Shown here: piece by piece, positions 47,640-58,205 of the stretch
Position numbering within the stretch: position 1 is the first letter of the stretch
How the letters are laid out: every line of letters starts with the position of its first letter
Assembly: GCA_020466095.1 (NCBI GenBank)
Contig: CM035807.1
Coordinates: 23,461,243 to 23,525,242, forward strand
Direction of reading: 5' to 3'
From: Chlorops oryzae
Taxonomy: Eukaryota > Arthropoda > Insecta > Diptera > Chloropidae
Length of the DNA: 64,000 nucleotides
The notes under the pieces: generated by a model
Seen by the model: the letters and a program-made list of their open reading frames with translations, nothing else
Database searches by the model: none
What the model was told of the DNA's origin: nothing
Position numbers and translations under genes: made by a program

Positions 47640-48440
47640 TTGTCTTCTCCAATTTCCCTCCTCTCTCCTCCTCGCTCTATTCTCTTTCGTGATCACTGTC
47701 TCATTCTTTCCCCTTTTTTCTCTAATTTTCTTTTGGTCTCTCTTGTTCTTTCTTTTTTCCTCTTCTCTTTCCTTTCTGCTTCTATCTCCTCGTTCTTCTC
47801 CCTGATCTTGCTATTTCTTTCCTCTCTATTTTTCTCTCCTCTCTCCTGTATCCTTTTCACTCCTCTCTCTCCATTTTTATTCTTTCCTGTCCCCTTCTCT
47901 CCCCTCTCTTCTGCTATATTTCTATCATTCTCCCTCTATTTTTCTCTCCTTTCTCTTTCTCTCGTCTATCATTCTCTCTCCTGCTCCATCTTTCTCTCCT
48001 CTTCTCTCCTTGTCTCTATTCTTTTCTCTCTCCCTTGTCTCTTGCCACTCCTCTCTTTTATATCCAATATCTTTCTTTCTCTTTTTCTCTCTGTCTCTCA
48101 TTCTTTCTCCCTATCTTTCTCTTTCTCTCTCTCTCTCTCTGTCTCTTACTCTTTCTCCTTCTCCTCATCTTTCTTGTCTCTCTCTTTTTCTCTCTCTCTC
48201 TCTCACTCACTTTTTCTTTCCCTTTCTTTCCCCATTTCCATCTCCTTTTCTCTTTCTCTCTCTTTCTTTCTCTTTCTCTCTCTTTTTTCCCCTTTTCTTT
48301 CTCTCCCCTTGTCTCTCTTTCTCTTATTTTCTTTATATTTTTCTCTCTTTCTCACTTTTATGCTCCTTGTCCCAGTCTTTTTTTTTATTCCAGGACTTTC
48401 TCCTTGTGTCTCACTCTTATCTTCTCTTTCCATTCTCCAC
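47640..48440. repeat. Second long polypyrimidine tract
   Basis: About 800 bases dominated by C and T on the plus strand, more mixed than the tract at 31872-32620 (TCTTTT, CTCC and TATTTT units interspersed). The 322-codon Ser/Phe/Leu frame and the minus-strand Arg/Glu/Lys frame are compositional. Confidence 0.88.
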
Positions 48441-49139
48441 ACAGTACAGTTTTTTTTTTTTTTGCGGATATCATGCTGCGTGACTGTTCAACGTAGTCAT
48501 ATCCACAGTTTTCCTCATTTTTCCAGTACCCTTAACTGAAAATGAAGATAACATTTGCTGTACTAACTAAAATCGAGTGTTCATGCTCCGTGTTATTGCA
48601 TTACTTGTGGCCTCGCGCCAATTCGCAGTAGGTGGGCGCCAGAAAAAAAAAGAAGGAAATGCATAAAAAAAATGGGAACTTAAAAAATTGGCGAAGTAAA
48701 TTATGACATCCTAGTTCTCTCGCCAGACGGCTGAGTTCTGACTTCCGTGCATTCATCCGTGTGAATGTACGATTTTCATTTTTTTCTTGGTTTTTTTGTG
48801 AAGCTGCTCCGAGTCTCCTCCTTCGACCTTCAACGCAATTTTGGCGCTTTTAATTTAAAATAGTCGTGCGATGCGTGATTTAAGGGGAGAGATATTACAG
48901 CTGGAAGGGAGCAGACCAGACGTACCTACATTTTTTTTTATTATCTCGTTGCCTGAGCGTGACATCTTTTAGTTCGTTGGAAGATCTAAGTTGGGCGGAA
49001 CATTTTGCGGAACGTGAAATTTATAGCTTTCAGTAACAGATAAAATTTTAATATTTTTTTTTTAACTAATTGATTCAATTTCTTTTTTTTTATGTCTCTC
49101 GCCGGCGGCATTAGTATGAGGATTGGTCTTTGTGGAGTA
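48441..49139. other. Non-coding stretch without a recognisable gene
   Basis: Mixed sequence with short A and T runs. No gene, RNA gene or repeat end identified. Confidence 0.5.
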
Positions 49140-49141
49140 TA

Positions 49142-49384
49142 CCTATGAATCATCGCCTCGAATAACGTTGTAAGCGAAAAATTTCACAATTTTTGGGAAA
49201 TTTGTCATGCCAGACAGTACCAAAAAAAGTCATTTCACTTCTTTGATATTCTAAAATTTTGAGAAATGTCCAAGAGTTGACCAAAAACGAACACATTTTT
49301 TATAGCTTAAAGGGCTAGAGTATTATTGAAAGTGAAAGTCAAAAAAATGCATTAAAAATTTTATTCGACGCGATGATTCATATG
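49142..49384. mobile_element. 243-bp TA-flanked miniature element
   Basis: The left end CCTATGAATCATCGCCTCGA and the reverse complement of the right end CATATGAATCATCGCGTCGA match with two differences and continue AATAA. TA lies on both sides (49140-49141, 49385-49386), the duplication expected for Tc1/mariner-mobilised MITEs. The interior is non-coding. No autonomous partner with these ends is in the window. Confidence 0.7.
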
Positions 49385-49386
49385 TA

Positions 49387-52170
49387 GAGTCTTCAATTCA
49401 ATTCTCTAATCAGGAAGAAAGACATAATTTTGTTTGCGACAGGAAGATTCGCTCTAGAACGAAGCATCAGGCCATTACCTCGCGCTCGGAATTCGCCTTA
49501 CAATCATGGTTTTTCTCCTTCCGCTTCATGTTGTTCCTTCCGTTCCATACTGCTGTTTATCACTAACCTCGAGGTCGGATTTTCTGTTTTTACGACTTTT
49601 TGAAAAACATATCGCTTAAATGATTTCTTAAAGCCTCAAAAAGTACCTTCCAGGCTATCGCGAGTGCCGAAAATGATCGCATTTATGGATGTATTTGTTT
49701 TTAACAGGCGTCATTTAACCACAGATGCTTCATTTAAGAGAGACTCCTTTAATGACTCTTCTAATCGAGAATTCAGTTTAAAGTAATCACAAAAATAAAC
49801 TCAATTTTGAGCACCCTCACTGCTTAACACTCAAAAAATATCCTCTCTAACAATCCCAATCTCTTTCCATCTAAACTTATTGCACAGTTCATGGACTGAC
49901 CTGACATAAATTCGCTACCCCAAAGCCGCCGCCAGCTGTCGCGAAAGTTGTTTTTACAGTTTTTGACATTTTCCGGCGGACGTTATATATCCGTCAGATA
50001 TCCAAGCATAGCATTTGTATACACGCGTATGTATGCGTGTATCTATGGCTGTACCTACATTTATGTTCGTTTACGATGGTCGGTCTAGTTACTGCCAATT
50101 TCTGTTGCGGCTGTCCGTCGTGATTTCACTCCATTTCATTTCAGAAAATATTTTTTCCACCAGTTCCATTCTCAAGAGGAGGAGCGTAGTTAGTCGCCGT
50201 CGTGGGTATATTCGATACGATTCAGCTCGGCTCTGTTCGGCTATGTCCTGTTCTATGCTGCTGCGTTGCTGCTGCTTGTTGCTGCAACTTAAGCCTGAAG
50301 CAGCAAATTAGATTTATCTCTTTCAGTTGCGCCTTACTAAATTGGTTGTAAAATGTTGTTACTAAACGATGACGTCGCTGGCATCCGCATCCTGGACATC
50401 GTCGTCCGGGATGAATAAAGTTGTTAAATTCTGCTTGTTTTTTTTTTTTTCGTTTTAAGTTTATCATCCGTTTATCGCCTGTCGTCGAAATTTAATGTAG
50501 TAAAGCAGCGTTTCATTTCATTTTCGTAGTTCGTAGAACCGAAGTTGATTCGTGCGTGCGTTCGAGCTCTGGCCTTCGGTATAATTGGTGTAGATGTTTT
50601 TTTTTTTTCTTCCTTCCGTGTTCATGTGACATGGCTTACTCTTCTCTATTTTGATGCCTTCAATTCCATTGAACAGATTTTTTTGTTTGTTTGATGGAGT
50701 CTCTCGAGCCTACGGGGATTCAGTGGCTCTTCAAGCAATGAGCTCTCGGTTGAAAATCAACAAAATTGAAATTCAGTTGATGGAACTTATGAAACATGGT
50801 GCACCATGAAGTAAAATTGAGTCAAAGTCATTTAGCTTAAACGCAATTTCATCAATCCTTGAGGCCAAAAATAGTAGAGCAATTCAAATAAGGAGCAAGG
50901 CGGCTAGATGCCATCAGAGAATGTCTATCAACAGGCAATAAGAAGAAAAGAAAAAAATAGATTGAAATGGGAGCTTTCAAAAGAGCATACATATGTTCTT
51001 GATCACCCCACATTAATGAGCTCTAAAAAACTCGTCCTTTTATTGCCTTTGAGACTGCTGTTGGAACCCAAAACTAGATTAAAAGCTTTTGCAATTTTAA
51101 TTAAGAACTCTCTCTATGTTATGGTCTCATTCCTCAGAGACTTCGCAAGCAGAGTTAAGCCTTAGATAAATTTAAAAACCGCAAAGCAAAACGAATCAAA
51201 AAAATCTTCTAAAATGAAATGACAAAACACTTTTTTTTTGTTTGTTTAAAAACCGCAGCCGTCACAGTTGGCGTCCACAGCCCTCGAGCGCTTCCATCTT
51301 AACCCAAAAGCGAGCTAATTCATCTTATTTCAGTCGCATGCTTACACAAAATATGAGCTGGAAAGAAAGAAAAAACATAGAGGGAAAAAAGGCTTCGCCT
51401 ATGTTTATGCAGCGATTTTTTCTAACCAATTTGTTGCCGACTTTTCCCCCCGGTCATTCTGAAGATTCTCTGACCCAACTGGGGTACAAACCTATACACA
51501 CACACACACACACACAACGAACAACAGGCGAAATTCTCTCATAAAACAAAATCGACTTAGAATTTTCGGTGAGGTCCGTCTAGCACGGAAGCTGACTGGC
51601 TGGCTGGCTGGGTCACTCGCCGCCCGCACCCGCTACGGCAATGTTCGGTTTGTTGCGGTGGATCCCAACTGGCTATATGCGCTATCACAAACCGGAAACG
51701 AAGGCTGATTTATGGCCAGTTGTTGTCGCTTGACAGTTCACGGATGCGAGCTCAAGGCTAATTCATTCGGCACATCCAAAGGACGCTCGCCTGTAAGCAA
51801 AGATCAGCGGGCGTGCAAATAGTTAAATAAAAAAAAAGAAGAAAAATCTAAAATTTTTCTAAAAAGAAACAGGCAGAAAGACATATAGAGAGAGAAAAAA
51901 GGCAGCACGCGACACAAAACTGTCATTGGACTGAGATTTCTCAGTCAGTCAACGTTATGGCACGATGACCAAAAACTCCGCTTTTGATGAGTCGAATTCC
52001 AGCAACGTTAGACCGCGCAAATTTGGCACAATGCACAATGCGAGTCTGTCGCGTTGCCCGGTTTGATGAGTCCTTTTTTTTTTTGAGCATTTGATTTCTT
52101 TTTGTATTTAATTTTTCATTTTTTTCTTCTGTTTCTGTTTCGGGTTTTGTTGTTTTTCAGTTAGATGATT
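49387..52170. other. Non-coding stretch; a GC-richer patch near 51.6-51.8 kb
   Basis: No supported exon. The patch at about 51570-51800 is more GC-rich than its surroundings and contains a GTAAGC donor-like site at 51793, but no open frame with domain-like content. A (CA)n run is at about 51496-51515. Confidence 0.4.
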
Positions 52171-52174
52171 TTTG

Positions 52175-52245
52175 CAGCTGTCATGTTCAGCGGTTGGCGT
52201 ATTGACTTGGGAGTCGTTAGTTCAAATCCCTATTGTTTCATTGCT
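52175..52245 (+). repeat. Possible tRNA-derived SINE head, degenerate
   Basis: The sequence TGTTCAGCGGTTGG resembles a pol III A box, and AGTTCAAATCC about 35 bases on resembles a B box. The stems are poor, so this is not a functional tRNA. No target duplication or tail was identified. Confidence 0.25.
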
Positions 52246-52697
52246 TGTTTTTCATCGTCCACTCAATGGTAATGGGACTTTTATTCTTGTCATTACAATT
52301 CTCGTTTTTCGAGGTTCACCGAAGAGGAAGTGAAGCTATGGAATGGATGGAAATTTCACCTTTTTTTTTTGTGGGTAGAAACTGTTGAAAAAGTCAAATA
52401 ATAGGTGCTTAAATTTGTAACTACGGCAGAATATGAGAATCTAAAAGAATGACCCACAAATCGTGTTGAACTGGGTAATCATATTGTTTAGGGAGAGTTT
52501 GACATGCAATTCTTCAACTCGAAGGCTCCTTAAGGAGTTGTCTCATTGGGCAAAAATTTGTTTGTAATTTTTATACCCAGCGTAAGCGGGGTATATTAGT
52601 TTTGTGCGAATCTTGTAACAGGGAGAACTAAGCTCCGGAGATATAGACATATATATATAGAAATGATCAGGATCAAAAACTGAATCGATTTAGACAT

Positions 52698-52780
52698 GTC
52701 CGTCTGTCCGTCCGTCTGTCCGTCCGTCTGTCCGTCCGTCCGTCCGTCTGTCCGTATGTCCGTCTGTCCGTCCGTCCGTG
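52698..52780. repeat. (GTCY)n repeat of HINE copy 2
   Basis: GTCC and GTCT units in irregular alternation next to the conserved core. The Cys/Pro/Ser/Val frame is spurious. Confidence 0.9.
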
Positions 52781-53080
52781 GTCGGATCTCCTCCGAAACG
52801 GCTGGACCAATCAAGTCAAAATTTGGCACACAGGTAAATCGGGATCCGAGTATGATCCTAAGTAAAAATGAGAGACATCCGCCCACTGCCACGCCCACAA
52901 ATGAATATAATGTGTTTTCAGTAAAATGCTTGTAACTTGCGAACCACTCAACACATTCCATTGATATTTGGTGTACTGGTAAACTACGAAAAGGGACATA
53001 TCCTGGAAAAAAATTAACGCCGCCCTCCGTGAGCCACGCCCACAAATAAGCCCACAAATAAGGGCTTATCGTAAGTTGTG

Positions 53081-53700
53081 AAGTAAAAGGTGTAGAAGCT
53101 TAAAATTCGCAACATAGGTTGACCAAGACGAATGAAAGGTGAAGGAAAAAATTTTATGAGGCCCGCCCACTGCCACGCCCACAAATGGATATTTTCGTAA
53201 CTTCCGAAGTAAAAAGCGTAGAAGCTTCAAATTCGCAACATAGGTTGACCAAGGCGAATGAAAGGTGTAGGAAAAAATTTTATGTGGCTCGCCCACTGCC
53301 ACGCCCACAAATGAAGATTTTTCGTAACTTCCGAAGTAAAAGGCATAGAAGCTTCAAATTCGCAACATAGGTTCACCAAGGCGAATGAAAGGTGTAGGAA
53401 AAAATTTTATTTGGCCCGCCCACTGCCACGCCCACAAATGAAGATTTTTCGTAACTTTCGAAGTAAAAGGCGTAGAAGCTTCAAATTCGCAACATAGGTT
53501 CAGTAAGGCGAATGAAAGGTGTAGGAAAATATTTTATTTGGCCCGCCCACTGCCACGCCCACAAATGAAGATTTTTCGTAACTTCCGAAGTAAAAGGCGT
53601 AGAAGCTTCAAATTCGCAACATAGGTCCACCAAGGCGAATGAAATGTGTAGGGAAATAATTTATGTGGCCCTCCCACTGCCACGCCCATAAATAGAGAAG
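53081..53700 (-). repeat. Tandem array of five ~127-bp units within HINE copy 2
   Basis: The landmark AAGTAAAA starts at 53081, 53207, 53334, 53461 and 53588, a spacing of 126-127 bases. Each unit includes TTCAAATTCGCAACATAGGT and GCCCACTGCCACGCCCA. The units differ by a few substitutions. Internal tandem arrays are a known feature of INE-1/HINE-type elements. Confidence 0.9.
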
Positions 53701-55320
53701 CAAAACATAGTGCGCTCATAAGGTCGGGACGCTGGGTATTTCAAAGTCGGGCTTGACCGACTTTAGCTTTCTTACTTGTTATTTTTTTTTTTTGCATTTT
53801 TTTATAGCTTGGATATTTGAGATTATCGTGCTCATAGGAATTTTTTGAAATTCGAAATAGTTTAGAGGATATAGCCTTCTTTGTCGAGTAAGATCTGCGC
53901 TAAAAGGAGTAATTTTAGAATTGCTTCAAATATTAAACGCATTTATCTCGAAACTACTTTTTTTGAACTGGCTTTTCTCCAATTCAACTAGACCGATTTT
54001 AATGAAACAAAATAGAATCAGAGCAGAAATGTCACCATTATGACGTTAACCTCAATCATATTTTTAACAAATTTATTACTATTTTTTTTTTACACTGAAC
54101 TAACAAAAAATATACCCGAAATCGATGGGTAATTTTTCAATGTCCGCCATTTTGTCAAAAAAAAAAAAATCCCAAATTTATTATAGAGCTCAAGCCATAA
54201 TGACATCTATACTGATTATAACCCTGTTTTTCTTTTCTATTTCGGACAAGTTGCAGAACTGGAATCGTGGCAGCCAGCACTACACCCTTTTTTTTTTTTG
54301 AGCATCCACTTTGCAGGCCGAGAATTTTTCGAACCGCCCTCACATAAAAAACAAAGCAATCTTTAAAAAGTGGTCCTATTTCAGTTGTTTGATTTCGTAC
54401 TATAAGAGCAGATAACTCCGGTACAACGATATGTTAGTCCTTAGCTCGTATGCGTAAAGATGAGATCAGACCTCTTTCTCGAGTTTTTGAGCAATTGCTC
54501 AGTTAGAAATAGAAGCAAAATAATCTACCTCCTTAATATTGATTGGCTCAATTCAGACATCCTTCTCTTTTTTATGCATAAAAAAATATTCAAAAATAAT
54601 CTCAATATTTATAAGCATACATTTATGTGATGAAATTCAATAATTTTATAATGCCCTAATTTAAAATGATTAAAAAATTGTTTCCTTTATCCGATATCCT
54701 ATCGATGACTGGAAAACGAAGCATCATACATTCACAGTGGCCACTACAAACTTTCAAGTGTTGACCCCATTGGAATCGATTTCTAATTCCCAATCCAAAA
54801 ATACACATGTCGACAAGTTTTGGTATTAAATCATGTTCGATTCTCTAATGCATGTGTTGCAATAAAAGCCAATTTAAATGCAACTAGTTGAACCCCAAAA
54901 ATAAACAAGAGATGGGAAAATGGTCGGTCTAAGTATAAACAAAGGAAGAAAAACCAAAAAAAAAAGAAAAAAACGAAAGAAATAAAAATGCCAACTACTT
55001 TTGGCATGACCCAAATTCTGGCTGCCATACGGACATTTTACATTTTGTATGGAATTAAAACATGCACGAACATGTGTTCATGCGAGACTGAGGATGCAAA
55101 AGTGTTTATGCATATGTGTATGTTTGTGTGTGTGTATTTTTTTTTATCATTGTTTAAGGCAAAATCCATTGTACAATGTTGTGCATGATAATGCATGTCA
55201 TCAACCGTACAAAAGGCACTTTGCCGAGCTTGACATGTCTGGAAATAGAAACGGGCATACACGGGCATGGGTATGTGTATATGTAATTTACATGTGGATT
55301 GATTCATATGTATAGGTTCA

Positions 55321-55355
55321 TACGTACGTACGTACGTACGTATGTATGTGTGTGT
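55321..55355. repeat. (ACGT)n / (ATGT)n repeat
   Basis: About five ACGT units passing into TATG and TGTG units. The ACGT part is self-complementary. Confidence 0.85.
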
Positions 55356-56280
55356 TTTAATGATGTGGCAGGTAAGCAAAGTTCAGACCGAAATATTTGT
55401 GCATGCCATCATAAGTCGGGCTCGGCAACACTAACGCCGAAAAGTGTGCTACGGAAATCACAAAAATAATCTACTGCTTCTTTCTCATCATCGTCATCGT
55501 CACCGTCATCGTGGCAGTGTTGGTCCTAGTCGTAGTTCTAGGAGTTGTGGTAGCACTCTTCGTCGTCGTTGTAGTGATCATCATCACCATCATCATCGTC
55601 ATCTTAGGCAGTGATATATTGCTGACATGATATTTGACTTGAATGAGTAGAACTTAACTGAAGAAATGCAACTGACAACTGAAAACTGCTGGAGCTAGCT
55701 CTGTGATATATGAGACTTGGGGAAGCGTACTTTGGTAATAAAATCGAAATGAGTTTCTACGATTGCTTTTGCCCTCTCAGTTCGCCCCTCTTTGCCCTCT
55801 CCTTGCTGTCACCGTATCATTCGGCATCAAAAAGAAATTCAGAAATCAATTTGAAGAGATTTTTACGGCGGCATAAACGGTCATTGCGTCGCTATCATTT
55901 CTGCTTTTATCGCGCGTTTTTTGCGCGTTGAATTTTCGTATTTTTCTTTCCTTTTTTTTTTTTAATTTTTCCCGACGCATAAAAATGAAATTTTTTTACG
56001 TTAAATAAAGTAGGAGAAAGCAAAAGCTTTTCTATTTTTGTCGCTTTAGCTTATAATTTAATCAGCATAAAAGCTTTTTGCTGCGACTTGCTGCGCTTGC
56101 GGTGGAGGCGGAAAAGCGAATCGGACGCACTTTTAAAGCCACCCATTTGTGGGCAAAATAAATGAATCATGTCGCCTCAGTGTTGATTTGGAATCAGCGG
56201 CGAACTTTATATTTCTGAACATCAGAAAACCATCAGAGAGGCACTTTAACCACGACACATTAACGTGGAACAGAAGGCAA

Positions 56281-56323
56281 AAAAAAAAAAAATATATATA
56301 TATATATATATAACATATATATA
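56281..56323. repeat. A run followed by (TA)n
   Basis: An A run, then about ten TA units and an interrupted second TA stretch. AT microsatellite. Confidence 0.85.
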
Positions 56324-58048
56324 GCGAACTTTGAAATCTGATCTATAAAAAATTAAATCTTCTTCATTTCTCAAAATTAAATTTCCTATTATAGCACATT
56401 CCTACCAATTTAGTGCTCGAGATAAGTCGCGATATTTGAAATAAGATGCCTTAAGTGGATGGATGCTGCTCTTCATGGACAGGAATTCGATATCGTTTGG
56501 GAATTTATCAAAGCTTTTTAGTGCCATCAAAACTTTATATCGTGTAATAAGTGTCAAAAAGTTTTCTGCCGAATATATCGCTTGGCATGGGGATACGCAC
56601 ACACACAGGCACACGCACACTCTCTCACCCACCCATGCATAGTTCAATAAGTGCACGCATGATTGTTTGACATTTTCTTTTATTCTGCTTTTTTGCTTTT
56701 CCGTTTTCCGTTTTCTGCTTTATTAAACCAACGTCGTAGCTGTGGCCACTCGCCGCGCTCACCACAAGCTTCGCAGAGCCCAGAGGTTTTTTTCTTTTAT
56801 TTTTTCGCACGCTCGCAATATAAATTTGAATTTTCGTATCTTTCACGCTTGTTTGCCTTTTGGTGTCTTTGCTTGCGTTATATTCGCACATTTTTACTTT
56901 ATTATTTCTTCTCCCTCCTGATCTTTGCTTGTCTCCCCCACTCTGTCTCTCTCTCTCTCTCTCTCTCTATGTTGCTCTTACCCGTCCTCTTTGGGATGCT
57001 GTTTTGAGCCAATTTTACGATTGTATCTCTGTGCGTTTTTTGGTGTGCGTGTCGTTTTTACGCCCACATGTGTTAACACTCTGGCGTCCTTACTTCCTTC
57101 GGTTCCGTTCCGTTCTGTTCTGTTTCGTTCTCTTCCTCTTCGCCTTTCTTTTCGCAGTTCATTTCTTTGAGTGCTGTGCGTTTTCTGTTGAATTTTATTA
57201 ACCTCGTTGCATACTTTTGGGAGTTTAGCATTTTGTGTTGTCGCAAACAGCAAATCTTCTTCGGGGCGAAACTTTTATTTCACTTCGTACGCACACAAAC
57301 ACACACACGCACACACATATGGTGGAGCATCTTTGTTATTTCATTTGTTTTTTTTTTTACCTTCCTCTACTTAAAGAGTCGTTCCGTCCCGTCTATATAT
57401 TTCGTCTTCTAATTCCATTTCATGTCACACAAAGTTTATGTTGCTTTCTGTTTTAGTGCGTTAAGCTCAACGCTTTATTTTAATTTTTGCTTTTCCGCTC
57501 GCAGGCACGTAAGCACCTGCAGCAACAACACACGCACGCGGTCATGGTGGCATGACCGCCTAAGAGTATGCTTATTTTCTTTTTTTTTCCTTATGGTTTT
57601 TTCTTTTATTTATTAGTTGAGTGTTCTATTTCAAGACAAGTCCGATTAAGACAAGTAATTTATTTTTCCTTTTCTTTCTTATTATCTTTTCGTTTTAGTT
57701 TTTTGTTTTTAACACCAAAAGTGCGAATATTGAAGATGTATTGGCAGGATGCTATAAATTAATAAGATGTTTGCTTGTTACTGCGAAAGTTAGTTGGGAA
57801 TTATTTCGCTTTTTTATTCATTTTTTGTTTTATAGAATAAAGAAATCCTCAGCTGTATGCGCCCCATTTTATATATGTATATTTATTTCATATGAAATTT
57901 TTCTTCTTATTACCGAGCACTTTAAAGCTCCTGACATTGTGCTTATTTGTCGAAACTTATATCCGAAGATGACTCTCCTGTGAGGACAGTTTCTTGACTC
58001 ATTGTCTTCCATAAAAAATTTTCCACAAATGCAGTCATTTCTTATACG

Positions 58049-58205
58049 CAGGGCTCGGGAAAAAATGCCTTAGGCTAGGCGGGTGAAGGGCCGAATGTCG
58101 GCCTGTTGTGATACCGGGCGAGCAGTTAGACTATACAATCATCCACAATTGAACTCAGGACTCTCTGCATCGTTAGTTGGCATTTTAACCAACCACGCCA
58201 TGGAG
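58049..58205 (-). repeat. tRNA-derived SINE-like repeat
   Basis: On the minus strand, TGGCGTGGTTGG (58200-58189) fits a pol III A box and GAGTTCAATTG (58156-58146) a B box, about 33 bases apart as in tRNA genes. A tRNA-unrelated part follows, ending with GGCCGACATTCGGCC (a short palindrome) and CCCGAGCCCTG. Cloverleaf stems are degenerate, so it is not a working tRNA gene. No poly(A) or clear target duplication was found. Confidence 0.45.

Larger units (their letters stand above)
52571..53780 (-). mobile_element. mini-me / Helentron-associated (HINE) element, copy 2
   Basis: On the minus strand the element begins AACAAGTAAG (at 53780) and ends with a hairpin ATACCC...GGGTAT near 52573. Subterminal ATACCCAGCGT is inverted as ACGCTGGGTAT near 53732. 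From the 3' end inward there is a short (TA)n, a core with AATCGATTTAGACATGTCC, and a GTCY repeat (52698-52780), the diagnostic mini-me order. Five units of about 127 bp fill the 5' half. No open frame encodes a helicase, so the element is non-autonomous. Frames with GVAVGGPHK repeats are translations of the tandem units. Confidence 0.85.
53781..58048. other. Non-coding stretch without a confirmed gene
   Basis: It contains T runs near 54080 and 54286, ACGT/ATGT repeats at about 55321-55355, CATCGT-type repeats at about 55485-55605, an A run followed by (TA)n at 56281-56323, and (CT)n at 56945-56968. Open frames are short or composition-driven; none shows a recognisable domain. Confidence 0.5.

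Noticed and set aside
47571..48539. 322-codon Ser/Phe/Leu frame and overlapping frames
   Set aside because: Composition of the second CT-rich tract explains them; all plus-strand frames look alike.
52596..53719. Frames with GVAVGGPHKIF repeats and Cys/Pro/Ser repeats
   Set aside because: They lie wholly in the HINE element and follow its 127-bp and GTCY repeats.
58146..58200. Possible functional tRNA gene
   Set aside because: A and B boxes are present but the stems do not pair well, and no terminator T run follows at the expected place; better explained as a SINE head.
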